This document shows positions 17,392-27,066 of a stretch of 64,000 nucleotides of DNA, piece by piece. Where the stretch lies: positions 248,001-312,000 of the forward strand of contig CAVWGP010000004.1 of assembly GCA_963754645.1 (NCBI GenBank). Direction: 5' to 3'. Position 1 is the first letter of the stretch. Each line of letters begins with the position of its first letter. A program made the translations under genes and the position numbers. Source of the stretch: CAVWGP01 sp963754645 (lineage in GTDB: Bacteria; Pseudomonadota; Alphaproteobacteria; Bin65). The notes beneath the pieces are model-generated. The model was given only the letters and a program-made list of their open reading frames with translations. It did no database searches and was not told where the DNA came from.

Positions 17392-18383
17392 GCGAAGCGC
17401 CGTTGCTCGAAGTCCGCGACCTGAGCTTGAGCTTTCGCTTGTTCGAAGGCGTCAGCCGCGTGCTCAACGGCGTGAACTTGGCGATCCGCGCCGGCGAGCG
17501 GGTCGCGCTGGTCGGCGAATCGGGTTGCGGCAAGTCGTTGCTGGCGCGAACCGTGCTCGGATTGCTGTCCGCGCGGAACGTGGCGATATCGGGCGAAATC
17601 CGTTTTCGCGGCGATAATGTCCTCGCCATGCCGCGCGGCCAACGGCGCGCGCTGCGCGGCCGCAAGATCAGCATGATTTTTCAAGATCCGATGGCGGCGC
17701 TCAATCCGGTGTTCACCATCGCCGATCAAATGTGCGAGGTCATCGCCCGGGGCGGGCAGGCGCGGAACCGCCGCGCGGCGTTTGAGCTGGCGCGCGAGTC
17801 GCTCTTGCAGGTCGCCATCGATGAACCCGACCGGGTTCTTGCGTCGTACCCGTTCCAACTTTCGGGCGGCATGGCGCAGCGCGTCTTGATCGGCATGGCG
17901 CTGGTCAATCGGCCCGATCTGGTGCTGGCCGACGAGCCCGGAACCTCGCTCGACGTGACGGTGCAGGAGCAGACACTGCGGCTCATGACGCGCCTCACCC
18001 GCGAGAACGGCGCCGCTGTCTTGCTCATCGCCCACAATCTCGGGGTCGTGCGCGCCTTCGCCGAACGCGTCTATGTCATGTATGCCGGCAGTATCGTCGA
18101 GGAAGGTTCGGTCGAAGACTTGTTCCGGGATCCGCGCCATCCCTATACCAGGGCATTGTTCGCCGCCGTGCCAAGACTGACCGGTGGCGGCCTGCCGCGC
18201 GCCATCGAAGGCATGGTGCCGGATTATACGCGCGCGCCGGAAGGCTGCCGCTTCCATCCGCGCTGCCCGCAAGCCCAAGCCGTCTGCCGGCGTCCGCCGC
18301 CGAAGACGACGGTGGCGCCGGATCATAGCGTGCATTGCGTTCTCTATGCCGGCGCGCCGGCCGAGGCGGCGCAACATGGCTGA
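17388..18383 (+). CDS. Dpp/Opp-type ABC ATPase, DppD-like (system 1)
   Basis: 331 residues from the ATG overlapping the permease stop. Walker A is GESGCGKS, the Q-loop is 'MIFQDPMAALNP', the ABC signature is 'LSGGMAQRV' and Walker B is 'LVLADEPGTSLDV' (the usual T after P is G here). The H-loop is 'LIAHNLGVV'. The C-terminal oligopeptide-ABC extension contributes an Fe-S-type cysteine set in 'GCRFHPRCPQAQAVC'. It powers importer 1 together with the next gene, which overlaps it by eight bases. Confidence 0.93.
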   Translation: MSEAPLLEVRDLSLSFRLFEGVSRVLNGVNLAIRAGERVALVGESGCGKSLLARTVLGLLSARNVAISGEIRFRGDNVLAMPRGQRRALRGRKISMIFQDPMAALNPVFTIADQMCEVIARGGQARNRRAAFELARESLLQVAIDEPDRVLASYPFQLSGGMAQRVLIGMALVNRPDLVLADEPGTSLDVTVQEQTLRLMTRLTRENGAAVLLIAHNLGVVRAFAERVYVMYAGSIVEEGSVEDLFRDPRHPYTRALFAAVPRLTGGGLPRAIEGMVPDYTRAPEGCRFHPRCPQAQAVCRRPPPKTTVAPDHSVHCVLYAGAPAEAAQHG

Positions 18384-19321
18384 GATCCTGGTGGAAACAC
18401 GCGGCTTGGCGAAACAGTACCGCGTCGCGGCCAATGTCGTGCACGCCTTGCGCGGGATCGATCTGACATTGGAGCGCGGCGAGTGCTTGGCCGTGGTCGG
18501 CGAATTGGGTTCCGGCAAAACGACGCTCGGCAATCTCGTGCTCGGCATCGAACGGCCGAGCGCCGGACAAATCTTCATCGACGGGCGCGAGGCGATGACG
18601 CGGCGCGACCGGCGCTTGCGCCGGCGCATCCAGGTCGTGCAGCAAAATCCGATGGCGACGCTCAATCCCAAGCGGACGATCCTTGAAAGCGTGGCATTGC
18701 CGCTTAAAGTCCATGAGCTCGTGCCGCGCAGCGCGGTCAAACAGCGTGTCGCCGAGCTTCTCGACTTGGTGGGCCTGTCGCCGGACTACATGCCGCGATA
18801 TCCCGTGGCGCTGTCCGGCGGCCAGCGCCAGCGCGTCGCGCTCGCGCGCGCCCTGGCAGCCGAGCCCGACGGCATCGTGCTCGACGAGCCGACTTCGTCG
18901 CTCGACGTTTCGGTTCAAGCCCGCGTGCTTGAGTTGCTGGTGAGCCTGCAGAAAGCGGTTCGCGCTGGCCTATCTTTTCATCACGCACGATCTCAGCGTC
19001 GTGCGCAATATCTCGTCCCGAGTTTGCGTGTTATATCGCGGGCGCGTGGTGGAAATGGGCGCGACCGAGCCGTTCTTCGCCAATCCGCGCCATCGCTATT
19101 CCCAGATGCTTCTGTCCGCGATTCCCGTCGTCAGCCGCGCCGAGCAATCGGCCAAGCCCGATTGGCCCTGGGACGGCGAACTCCGGGCCGTGGACCGCGC
19201 CGCCGATGAAGGCTGCGCGTTCCATCCGCGCTGCGCCTTTGCGCTGCCGATCTGCCGCACCGAGCAGCCGCCCTTCGCCGGCGGCGCCGCGCACGCCGCC
19301 GCTTGCCACAATCCGCGCTGA
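18376..19321 (+). CDS. Dpp/Opp-type ABC ATPase, DppF-like (system 1), frameshifted
   Basis: Walker A GELGSGKT, Q-loop 'VVQQNPMATLNP', signature 'LSGGQRQRV' and Walker B 'GIVLDEPTSSLDV' are in the first frame. One extra base near 18957 (after 'LLVSLQK') then breaks it. In the +1 frame the protein continues with the H-loop 'YLFITHDLSVVRNIS' and the family C-terminus 'CAFHPRCAFALPICR', ending at 19321. Unrepaired, the product would lose the switch histidine and be dead. As everything on both sides is conserved, a sequence error or a very recent mutation is likely. Confidence 0.82.
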
Positions 19322-19393
19322 GGCGCGCTTGATTCACGTCCCAGGCCTGCCACATGCTCGGGCTGTTTCCGGAGGTGCGAGGATGAGCCGGCT

Positions 19394-21469
19394 ATGATTC
19401 GCGTCGCGACCGATATCGGCGGTACCTTCACCGACATCGCGTACTACGAACTCGACGAGTCGACGGGCGTCGCGGGATCCGTCAAGGCGTGGAAATGCGA
19501 TACCGTGCCGGGCGATCTCACCGCCGGCGTGATGAACGCCGTGGGCGGCGCCGGGCTCAGCCCGCGCTCCATCGGATTTTTCGCGCATGGCACGACGGTC
19601 GTGATCAACACGATCACGGAGCGCAAAGGCGCGCGCACAGGGCTGATCACGACGCATGGATTTCGCGACGTGCTCGAAATCGCGCGCGGCAACCGGCCCG
19701 ATCTGTTCAACTTTCGCTTTCGCAAGCCGGTCGCGTTCGTGCCGCGCGCGTGGCGGCTCGAAGTCGCCGAACGGACCGATCACAAGGGCCGCGTCGTGAC
19801 GGCCGTCGATCGCAAGAGCGTCGCCGACGCCGTCGCGTTTCTGCGCGCCGAAAAGATCGAGGCGCTCGCGGTCAGCTTTCTGCACGCCTATGCGAATCCC
19901 GAGAATGAGATTGCCGCCGTCGCGATGATTCGCGAGCTTTGGCCCGATGTGCCGGTCGTCGCTTCGCACCAGACGACGCGCGAATGGCGCGAATACGAGC
20001 GCACGAACACGGCCGTGCTCTCGGCCTATGTCGCACCAGTCACCGACCGCTATCTGAGCACGCTCGAAGGCCGGCTTCAGGCCGGCGGCATGAACCGCGC
20101 ACCTTATATCATGCAGTCCAACGGCGGGGTGACGACAGTCGCCGACGCCCGCCGCAATCCGATCGCGATTCTCGAATCGGGCCCGGCGAGCGGCGTGCTC
20201 GGCGCCGCCGCCTTGGCCCAGGCGATGGGCCGCTCCAACGTCGTGGCGCTCGACATCGGCGGCACCACGGCCAAGTGCTCGCTCATCGAGGGCGGGCGCA
20301 CCGTCATAACCACCGACTATCATGTCGAAGCGACGCGGTTCTGGCCCGGCTATCCGGTGAAATCGCCCGTCATCGACATCGTCGAGATCGGCACAGGCGG
20401 CGGCTCGATCGCGTGGGTCGACGAGGGCGGCAAGCTCCATGTCGGCCCGGTCAGCGCCGGCGCCGATCCGGGCCCCGTCGTCTATGGGCGCGGCGGGCGG
20501 CAGGCGACCGTGACCGACGCCCATGTTCTCACCGGCCGCATCGATATCGCCAAAGTGCTGGGGCGCGAAGGCCGCGACAATCTTGAGGCCGTGCGGCGCG
20601 TCTATGCCGAGCTGGGCCACCGCATTGGCGTCGATGCGCAAGCCATGGCCCACGGCGTGCTGCGGCTCGCCAACGTCAACATGGAGAACGCGCTCAAGCT
20701 CGTGTCGATCAACCGCGGCCGCGATCCGCGCGAATTTTCCTTGATCGCATTCGGCGGCGGCGGGCCGTTGCACGGCGCTGCCTTGGCGGCGGCGCTTCGC
20801 ATGCCCGAAGTCATCGTCCCGGCCAATGCCGCCGTGTTCTCGGCCTGGGGCATGCTGCAAACCGATCTACGCCGCGACTATATCCGCACCGGCACGACGC
20901 AGCTCGACAAGGCCCATCCGGCGGCGCTCGCCGCCGTGATCGCCGAACTGGAGGAGCAAGCGCGGCGCGATTTCGCCGGCGATCGGCAGGAGGACGGCCG
21001 CATCGCGATCGAGCGCGGCGCCGACATGCGCTATCGCGGCCAGGAGTTCACCGTCAAGGTCGCGCTGCCCGACGGCCCGGTGGATGGCGCGGCGATCGAG
21101 GAATGGGCGAAGCGTTTCCGCGCCGCGCACGACCGTCTCTATCGCATCCGTCTCGACGTTCCCGTCGAGCTCGTGAATTTTCACATCACGGCCTACGGCT
21201 TGATCGCCAAGCCGGCCCTCGCGCGCCGCGCCGATGGGACGGCCGATCCGGCTCCGGCCGCGATCGGGCGGCGGCGCGTGGATTTCGGCGAACCGGGCAC
21301 GCACGAAGCCACGGCCTACGACCGCGAGCGCCTGACGCCGGGCATGACGATCGAAGGCCCGGCCGTCGCCGAAGAACGCGGTTCGGTCGTTCTGATTTGG
21401 CCGGGCCAGACCGCGCGCGTCGACGGCTTCGACAATATCGTCATTCGGATCGGAGGCGGGGATGGCTAG
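19394..21469 (+). CDS. hyuA: Hydantoinase/oxoprolinase A subunit (ATP-dependent, HyuA-like)
   Basis: 691 residues. The N-terminal ASKHA-type ATPase motif is 'VATDIGGTFTDIAYYE'. The second phosphate motif is 'VVALDIGGTTAKCSLIEGG', and the characteristic acetone-carboxylase/hydantoinase core has 'ESGPASGVLGAA' and 'GTGGGSIAWVDEGG'. The family hydrolyses cyclic amides (5-oxoproline, N-methylhydantoin) or carboxylates ketones with ATP, together with a B subunit. The B gene follows with an eight-base overlap. It is located between two peptide-type importers, suggesting intracellular opening of an imported cyclic amide. The symbol is by family; the exact substrate is unknown. Confidence 0.9.
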   Translation: MIRVATDIGGTFTDIAYYELDESTGVAGSVKAWKCDTVPGDLTAGVMNAVGGAGLSPRSIGFFAHGTTVVINTITERKGARTGLITTHGFRDVLEIARGNRPDLFNFRFRKPVAFVPRAWRLEVAERTDHKGRVVTAVDRKSVADAVAFLRAEKIEALAVSFLHAYANPENEIAAVAMIRELWPDVPVVASHQTTREWREYERTNTAVLSAYVAPVTDRYLSTLEGRLQAGGMNRAPYIMQSNGGVTTVADARRNPIAILESGPASGVLGAAALAQAMGRSNVVALDIGGTTAKCSLIEGGRTVITTDYHVEATRFWPGYPVKSPVIDIVEIGTGGGSIAWVDEGGKLHVGPVSAGADPGPVVYGRGGRQATVTDAHVLTGRIDIAKVLGREGRDNLEAVRRVYAELGHRIGVDAQAMAHGVLRLANVNMENALKLVSINRGRDPREFSLIAFGGGGPLHGAALAAALRMPEVIVPANAAVFSAWGMLQTDLRRDYIRTGTTQLDKAHPAALAAVIAELEEQARRDFAGDRQEDGRIAIERGADMRYRGQEFTVKVALPDGPVDGAAIEEWAKRFRAAHDRLYRIRLDVPVELVNFHITAYGLIAKPALARRADGTADPAPAAIGRRRVDFGEPGTHEATAYDRERLTPGMTIEGPAVAEERGSVVLIWPGQTARVDGFDNIVIRIGGGDG

Positions 21470-23144
21470 CGAAAAAAGCGGCGCCGACTATTTCACCCTG
21501 GAGGTCATCCAGCAGGCCTTGCAGGCGATGGGCGACGAAATGTTCACCATCCTGCAACGCACCGCGCATAGCCCGCTCATTTTCGAGACGCTGGATTTCG
21601 CCGTCGGCGCCACCGACGCGGACGGCGAAATCGTCGCCATGGGCAATGGCGTTACCGGGTTCCTCGGCACGCTCGACCGCGCGGTCAAGGATGTGATCGA
21701 GAAATACGCGCAGCCCGGCAAGCTCGCGCCCGGCGATATCATGATGCTCAACACGCCCTATGAGGGCGGCGGCAGCCATCTTTCCGACGTGTCGCTGGTG
21801 ATGCCGGTCTTCGCCGAAAACGCAATTGTCGGTTATGTCGTCAACAAGGCCCATTGGACCGAGGTCGGCGGCATGGATCCGGGCAGCGTGACGACGAACT
21901 CGACTGAAATTTATCAGGAAGGGCTGCATTTCCCGAACATCAAGCTGTGCGACGGCGGCCGCATGAACGAGGCGCTGATCGAAATGCTGCGCGCCAATGT
22001 GCGCCTGCCCGACATGACGGTCGGCGATATGTGGGCGGGGATTTCGGCGCTGCGCATGGGCGAGGCGCGGATGACGTCGCTGGTCGCCAAATACGGCCGC
22101 GCCGCCGTGGTCGAAGCGATGGCGGCGTTTCTCGACTACGGCGAGGCGATGGCACGGGCGGCGCTGAAGAAGCTGCCCAAGGGCACGTTCCGGGCGTCGG
22201 ATTTTCTCGATGCCGACGGGCTCGGCAACGGTCCGTTCGAAATCAAATGCGCCGTGACGATCACCGACGACGAGTTCATTTGCGATTTCACCGGCAGCCA
22301 TGCGCGCGTTCCCGGCTCGATCAACACGACGATCGTCAATCTGGCCTCGCGCGCCCGCGTCGTGTTTCGCGCCGTGACCGTGCCGGACATTCCGACCAAT
22401 GGCGGCATGTATCGGCCGCTGAAGGTGATTTGCCCGCCGGACACCATCGTTTCGGCGCGGCATCCAGCGCCGGTCTCGACCTATTACAAATCGGCGATCA
22501 TGGCCCTCGACGTCATCTGGAAAGCGCTCGCGTCGCACATTCCCCAACGCCTGACCGCCGGCAATCTCGCTTCGACGGCGTCGATCGCGATATCGGGTCA
22601 GCATCCCGATACCGGCGAGTTCTGGATGATCTTCGGCCCCTTTGTCGGCGGCTGGGGTGCCGGCAACGATCACGATGGCGGGCGCGGACAATTTTCCGCC
22701 GCCAACGGCCAAACCTTCAACATTCCCATCGAGATTACCGAAGCCCGCTACGGCTTGACGGTCGAGCGCTATGCCTTCCACGACGAGCCCGGCGGCGCCG
22801 GAGAACATCGCGGCGGCAACGGCGTTTATCTCGATTACCGCGTGACCAACGACCGCGCGCTGCTCGCCGCCGGCATCGGCCGGCACAAATATCCGCCCTG
22901 GGGCGTCAATGGCGGCGAAAACGGCTCATGCAGCTATGTGAAGGTGATCCGCCGCGACGGCACCGAGGAAATCTACGGCAAAATTTCCCGCATTCCGCTT
23001 TTCAAAGGAGACTTGGTGCGGCTTGCGACTGCGACCGGCGGCGGCTGGGGCGATCCGCGCAATCGCCCGCGCGAAGCGATCGCGGAGGATCTGCGCCATG
23101 GTTATGTCAGCGCGGCGGAGATTCGGCGAGCATATGGCGCGTGA
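21462..23144 (+). CDS. hyuB: Hydantoinase/oxoprolinase B subunit (HyuB-like)
   Basis: 560 residues, starting inside the end of hyuA. Typical B-subunit signatures are 'TLEVIQQALQAMGDEMFTILQRTAHSPLIFETLDFAVG', 'GDIMMLNTPYEGGGSHLSDV', 'DFTGSHARVPGSINTT' and the C-terminal 'RLATATGGGWGDPRNRPREAIAEDLRHGYVS'. The length is standard. It forms a heteromer with HyuA and carries the metal-dependent hydrolytic site. Last gene of the first importer block; a 348-base gap with an inverted repeat separates it from the second importer. Confidence 0.92.
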   Translation: MASEKSGADYFTLEVIQQALQAMGDEMFTILQRTAHSPLIFETLDFAVGATDADGEIVAMGNGVTGFLGTLDRAVKDVIEKYAQPGKLAPGDIMMLNTPYEGGGSHLSDVSLVMPVFAENAIVGYVVNKAHWTEVGGMDPGSVTTNSTEIYQEGLHFPNIKLCDGGRMNEALIEMLRANVRLPDMTVGDMWAGISALRMGEARMTSLVAKYGRAAVVEAMAAFLDYGEAMARAALKKLPKGTFRASDFLDADGLGNGPFEIKCAVTITDDEFICDFTGSHARVPGSINTTIVNLASRARVVFRAVTVPDIPTNGGMYRPLKVICPPDTIVSARHPAPVSTYYKSAIMALDVIWKALASHIPQRLTAGNLASTASIAISGQHPDTGEFWMIFGPFVGGWGAGNDHDGGRGQFSAANGQTFNIPIEITEARYGLTVERYAFHDEPGGAGEHRGGNGVYLDYRVTNDRALLAAGIGRHKYPPWGVNGGENGSCSYVKVIRRDGTEEIYGKISRIPLFKGDLVRLATATGGGWGDPRNRPREAIAEDLRHGYVSAAEIRRAYGA

Positions 23145-23186
23145 TACGGCATCCGGTTGATCGCCTCGGTATTCGGCTGTTGCCGC

Positions 23187-23300
23187 GTAGGGGCGGGTCT
23201 CAGACCCGCCCTCGTGCAGGCCGGTGATCGTTTGCCCGAAAACGGCGGCACGGCCGGTACCGCGCGACACGCCGAGGGCGGGTCTGAGACCCGCCCCTAC
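23187..23300. repeat. Dispersed inverted repeat of the GGGCGGGTCTCAGACCCGCCC type
   Basis: Left arm 23187-23213 and right arm 23274-23300 are reverse complements around 'GTAGGGGCGGGTCTCAGACC', and each arm is itself a small hairpin. It fills much of the 348-base gap between hyuB and the next importer. The rest of the gap (about 23310-23490) is AT-richer and has no open frame; it is the likely promoter region for system 2. This is a different repeat family from those at 2524 and 7311. Confidence 0.8.
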
Positions 23301-23492
23301 GGGTAAGCGATGGAGCCTTGCTACTATTCGTACCGGTACGGAACGATGGCGGGGCATCAGGCAGGCAAGTCGCCAAGCGCGTTTCTTGAACGATGAAACG
23401 ACTTGATCGTCTACAATTTGTCTTATTAGATAGGATGCAAAATAAGCGGTCGCAGTTGCAGTCGAACCTAGTGCATATCACGGGAGCCAGCC

Positions 23493-25067
23493 ATGAAGTT
23501 TCTTCGGACTTTAGCCATCGCGGCCGCATTGCTCGCCGGTGTCGCGGCGGATCTGCCGGCCAAAACCTTGAAGTGGGGCTCGCCGCGCGACATCGTCTCG
23601 CTCGATCCTTATTCCTACGGCGATACCTTCACCCTCGCGATGCTGAATCACGTCTATGAGGGCCTCGTCCGCTACAACGACCAGCTCAAGATCGAACCGG
23701 CGCTGGCGACGTCGTGGGAACTGGTTTCGCCGACCGTGTGGCGCTTCAAGCTGCGCCCGGGCGTGAAATTCCACAACGGCAGCGCCTTCACGTCGGATGA
23801 CGTGATCGCCTCGCTCGAACGCGTCAGCCATCCGAATTCCCCGCTCAAGGGCAACATTCCGGCCTACAAGTCGGCGAAAAAAGTCGACGACCACACCGTC
23901 GATATCGAAGTCAACGAGCCCTATCCGCTGCTGCTTAACGACCTGACCAATATCTACATCTTCGACAAGGAGTGGCTCGTCGCCAACAACGCCACGCTTC
24001 CGACCGATGCCGGCAAGGGCGTCGAAGGTTACGCGACCAACAATGCCAACGGCACCGGGCCGTTCGCGGTCGAGTCGCGCCGGCCGGACGCCAAGACCAT
24101 CATGGTCGTGAATCCGGCCTGGTGGGACAAGGCCAAGCACAACATCACGCGCATCGAGTTCACGCCGATCACCTCGGCGGCGACGCGCGTGGCGGCGCTG
24201 CTGTCGGGCGAGATCGATTTCACCAATCTCGCGCCGCTGCAGGATTTGCCGCGCCTCTCGGCGTCGCCCGACGTGAAGGTGCTGAACACCAATGAACTCC
24301 GCACCATCTTCTTCTCCTTCAACATGCGCGACGCCATGTTCGAGTCGGACGTCAAGGGCGCCAATCCGTTCAAGGACAAGCGCGTCCGCGAAGCGCTCTA
24401 CCGCGCCATCGATATCGACACGTTGCAAAAGCGCGTGATGCGCGGCCTGTCGCGCAACACCGGCGCCCTCGTGGCGCCGGCGATCCCGGGCTACGCGCCG
24501 GAGCAAGACAAGCGGCTTGCCTTCGATCCCGACAAGGCCAAGGCCTTGCTCGCGGCGGCCGGCTATCCCAACGGCTTCTCGTTCTCGGTCAATTGCATGA
24601 ACGACGGATACGTCAACGAGGAGGAGTTCTGCCAGGCCGTCGGCTCGATGTGGTCGCGGGTCGGCTTGAAGCCCAATCTCTCGATCGCGCCGCGCTCGGT
24701 TCAATTGCCGAAGCGCGTCAAGGGCGAGTTCGATATCGTGACCTTGGGCTGGGCCAACGAGCCGATGATCGATGCCTATTCGATCCTGGTCCAAGTCATC
24801 CGCTCCAAGAGCGCGAGCGCGGGCGTGTTCAACTGGGGAAATTGGGGAACCGACAAGCTCGATCGATTGATCGACGCCGCCGGCCGCGAGCTCGATACGC
24901 CGAAGCGCGTCAAGATCATGGCGGAGGCGCTGCAGATCATGCACGACGATATTATCTTCCTCCCGCTGCACCAGCAGCCCATGGCCTGGGCGGCGCGGCG
25001 CAACGTCGAAACCATCGTGCAGCTCTCGGACAACAAGCCACGCCTCTGGTACACGACGATCAAGTAG
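23493..25067 (+). CDS. Dpp/Opp-type ABC importer, periplasmic substrate-binding protein (system 2)
   Basis: 524 residues with an N-terminal Sec signal ('FLRTLAIAAALLAGVAADLPAK'). The SBP_bac_5 fold is evident: 'TLKWGSPRDIVSLDPYSYGDTF', 'GVKFHNGSAFTSDDVIASLERV', 'NGTGPFAVESRRPDAKTIM' and 'DKRVREALYRAIDI'. It is only distantly related to the first binding protein, so the two importers probably take different cargo. It heads a seven-gene plus-strand block ending at 31731. Confidence 0.93.
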   Translation: MKFLRTLAIAAALLAGVAADLPAKTLKWGSPRDIVSLDPYSYGDTFTLAMLNHVYEGLVRYNDQLKIEPALATSWELVSPTVWRFKLRPGVKFHNGSAFTSDDVIASLERVSHPNSPLKGNIPAYKSAKKVDDHTVDIEVNEPYPLLLNDLTNIYIFDKEWLVANNATLPTDAGKGVEGYATNNANGTGPFAVESRRPDAKTIMVVNPAWWDKAKHNITRIEFTPITSAATRVAALLSGEIDFTNLAPLQDLPRLSASPDVKVLNTNELRTIFFSFNMRDAMFESDVKGANPFKDKRVREALYRAIDIDTLQKRVMRGLSRNTGALVAPAIPGYAPEQDKRLAFDPDKAKALLAAAGYPNGFSFSVNCMNDGYVNEEEFCQAVGSMWSRVGLKPNLSIAPRSVQLPKRVKGEFDIVTLGWANEPMIDAYSILVQVIRSKSASAGVFNWGNWGTDKLDRLIDAAGRELDTPKRVKIMAEALQIMHDDIIFLPLHQQPMAWAARRNVETIVQLSDNKPRLWYTTIK

Positions 25068-25131
25068 GACCAGGGAGCGCCGGCCGGCAGCCTCCGGCCG
25101 GCGCTCTCGTCTTGCGCTCGCGGGCGCGGCC

Positions 25132-26124
25132 GTGATCGTCTTCGTCATCAAGCGTCTCGCCAACGCCGCGGCCGTGATGCTGACGGTCGCCTTCATCGCG
25201 TTCCTGATCTTTCGCCTGCTCGGCGATCCGGTCGAGATGATGCTCAACGAGCAGGCGACGCAGGCCCAGCGCGACGCGTTGCGCCAGCGCCTCGGCCTCG
25301 ACCGCCATGTCGTGCTGCAATTCTTCGCCTTCGTCGGCAACGCGATCCGGGGCGAATTCGGCATCTCGTTTCGCAACCAGCAGGACGTGTTCCAGCTCAT
25401 CGTCGAGCGCTTTCCCGCCACCTTCGAGTTGGTGCTTGTCGCGACGTTCCTGTCGCTGGCGCTGGGCATTCCGCTCGGCGTCTACACCGCGATCCGCCGG
25501 CGCGCGGTCGATGCCCAGGCGCTGCAATTCATCTCGGTGCTTGGCGTTTCGCTGCCGAGTTTCGCCGTGGGCATCCTGTTGATCCTGATTTTCTCGGTCT
25601 ATCTCGGCTGGCTGCCCGCCTTCGGCCGCGGCGAGGTGGTGGGCGTCGGCTGGTGGACGACCGGCCTCCTGACGCCGTCCGGCCGCGCCGCCCTGATCCT
25701 GCCCGGGATCACGCTGTCGGTGTTTCAGGTCACGCTCGTCATGCGCCTGGTGCGCGCCGAGATGCTCGAAGTCCTGCGCACCGACTACATCCGCTTCGCC
25801 CGCGCGCGCGGCCTGAGCAGCCGCGCCGTGCATTTCCGCCACGCCTTGCGCAATTGCCTGATGCCGGTGATCACCTTCACCGGCCTGCAGATCGGCAATC
25901 TCATCGCCTTTGCCTTGGTGACCGAAACCGTCTTCCAATGGCCGGGCATGGGATTTTTGTTTATCCAGGCCGTCATGTTCGTCGATATCCCGGTGATGGC
26001 CGCGTATCTGCTCGTGGTTTCGTTTATCTTTGTCGCGGTCAATGCCGTGGTCGATCTGCTCTATGCGGCGGTCGATCCGCGGCTGCGGCAGGATGCGGTT
26101 CGAGGAAAAGCCGATGGACGCTGA
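25132..26124 (+). CDS. Dpp/Opp-type ABC permease, DppB-like (system 2)
   Basis: 330 residues from GTG 25132 (MIVFVIKRLANAAAVMLTVA). It has six membrane segments, 'FLIFRLLGDPVEMMLNEQAT' after the first, and the EAA loop 'FARARGLSSRAVHFRHALRNCLMPVIT'. It overlaps the following permease by 11 bases. It is the membrane channel half of importer 2. Confidence 0.92.
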   Translation: MIVFVIKRLANAAAVMLTVAFIAFLIFRLLGDPVEMMLNEQATQAQRDALRQRLGLDRHVVLQFFAFVGNAIRGEFGISFRNQQDVFQLIVERFPATFELVLVATFLSLALGIPLGVYTAIRRRAVDAQALQFISVLGVSLPSFAVGILLILIFSVYLGWLPAFGRGEVVGVGWWTTGLLTPSGRAALILPGITLSVFQVTLVMRLVRAEMLEVLRTDYIRFARARGLSSRAVHFRHALRNCLMPVITFTGLQIGNLIAFALVTETVFQWPGMGFLFIQAVMFVDIPVMAAYLLVVSFIFVAVNAVVDLLYAAVDPRLRQDAVRGKADGR

Positions 26125-27055
26125 CGCGGCGCGACGCGACAAGCCGCGCCGGCTCGCGCGCTTTCTCGCGAGCGATCTGGCGTGGAGCTTCCGCCGCAGC
26201 CCGATCGCGCTCGGCGCCAGCATCGTCCTCGCCGCGATCGCGCTGAGCGCGTTGCTGGCGCCGCTGATCGCGCCGCAAAACCCCTACGATCTCAAGCAAC
26301 TCTTCCTCGACAAATCCGAGCTGCCGCCGATCCTGTCGCGCGAAGGCCAATGGCCCTATCTGCTCGGCACCGACAATCAGGGCCGCGACATGCTCTCGGC
26401 CATTCTCTATGGCTCGCGCGTCTCGCTCATCATCGGCCTCGCCAGTGTCGGTCTATCGATGACGATCGGCCTCGCGGTCGGCCTCGCCGCCGGCTATTTC
26501 GGCGGCTGGATCGACAATCTCCTGATGCGCATCGGCGACACCGTCCTCTCGGTGCCGACGCTATTGGTCGCCATCCTTGTCAGCGCCATTTTCCGCGAGC
26601 TGCTCCCCGCCCATCTGCGCGAGGCGTTCTCGGCGCTCATCCTCGTCATGGCGATCTCGCTCACCGCCTGGGTCCAATACGCGCGGACGGTGCGCGCCTC
26701 GACCTTGGTCGAGCGGCGCAAGGAATATGTGCTGGCGGCGCAGATCATCCGCGTGCGTCCGGCGCGCATCATCCGCCGCCACATTCTGCCCAACACGATG
26801 ACGCCGGTGCTTGTTGCGGCGACGCTCAATCTCGGCCTCGCCATCCTGGCGGAGGCGACCTTGTCGTTCCTCGGCGTCGGCATGCCGGTGACCCAGCCGT
26901 CGCTCGGCACGCTCATTCGCATCGGCAACCAGTATCTTTTTTCCGGGACGTGGTGGGTCGTTGTTTTTCCCGCCATTCAACTCGGGCTCATCGTTCTGTC
27001 GGTCAATCTGCTCGGCGATTGGCTGCGGGACGCGCTCAACCCAAAGCTGCGCTGA
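26114..27055 (+). CDS. Dpp/Opp-type ABC permease, DppC-like (system 2)
   Basis: 313 residues. The ATG at 26114 is preceded by GAGGA and starts inside the upstream permease, so it is preferred over the longer open frame. Signatures are 'SFRRSPIALGASIVLAAIAL', 'LGTDNQGRDMLSAILYGSRVSL', the EAA loop 'AAQIIRVRPARIIRRHILPNTMTPVLV' and 'LSFLGVGMPVTQPSLGTLI'. It ends in 'LLGDWLRDALNPKLR' like other DppC proteins. Confidence 0.92.
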   Translation: MDADAARRDKPRRLARFLASDLAWSFRRSPIALGASIVLAAIALSALLAPLIAPQNPYDLKQLFLDKSELPPILSREGQWPYLLGTDNQGRDMLSAILYGSRVSLIIGLASVGLSMTIGLAVGLAAGYFGGWIDNLLMRIGDTVLSVPTLLVAILVSAIFRELLPAHLREAFSALILVMAISLTAWVQYARTVRASTLVERRKEYVLAAQIIRVRPARIIRRHILPNTMTPVLVAATLNLGLAILAEATLSFLGVGMPVTQPSLGTLIRIGNQYLFSGTWWVVVFPAIQLGLIVLSVNLLGDWLRDALNPKLR

Positions 27056-27066
27056 TCGGGGACGCC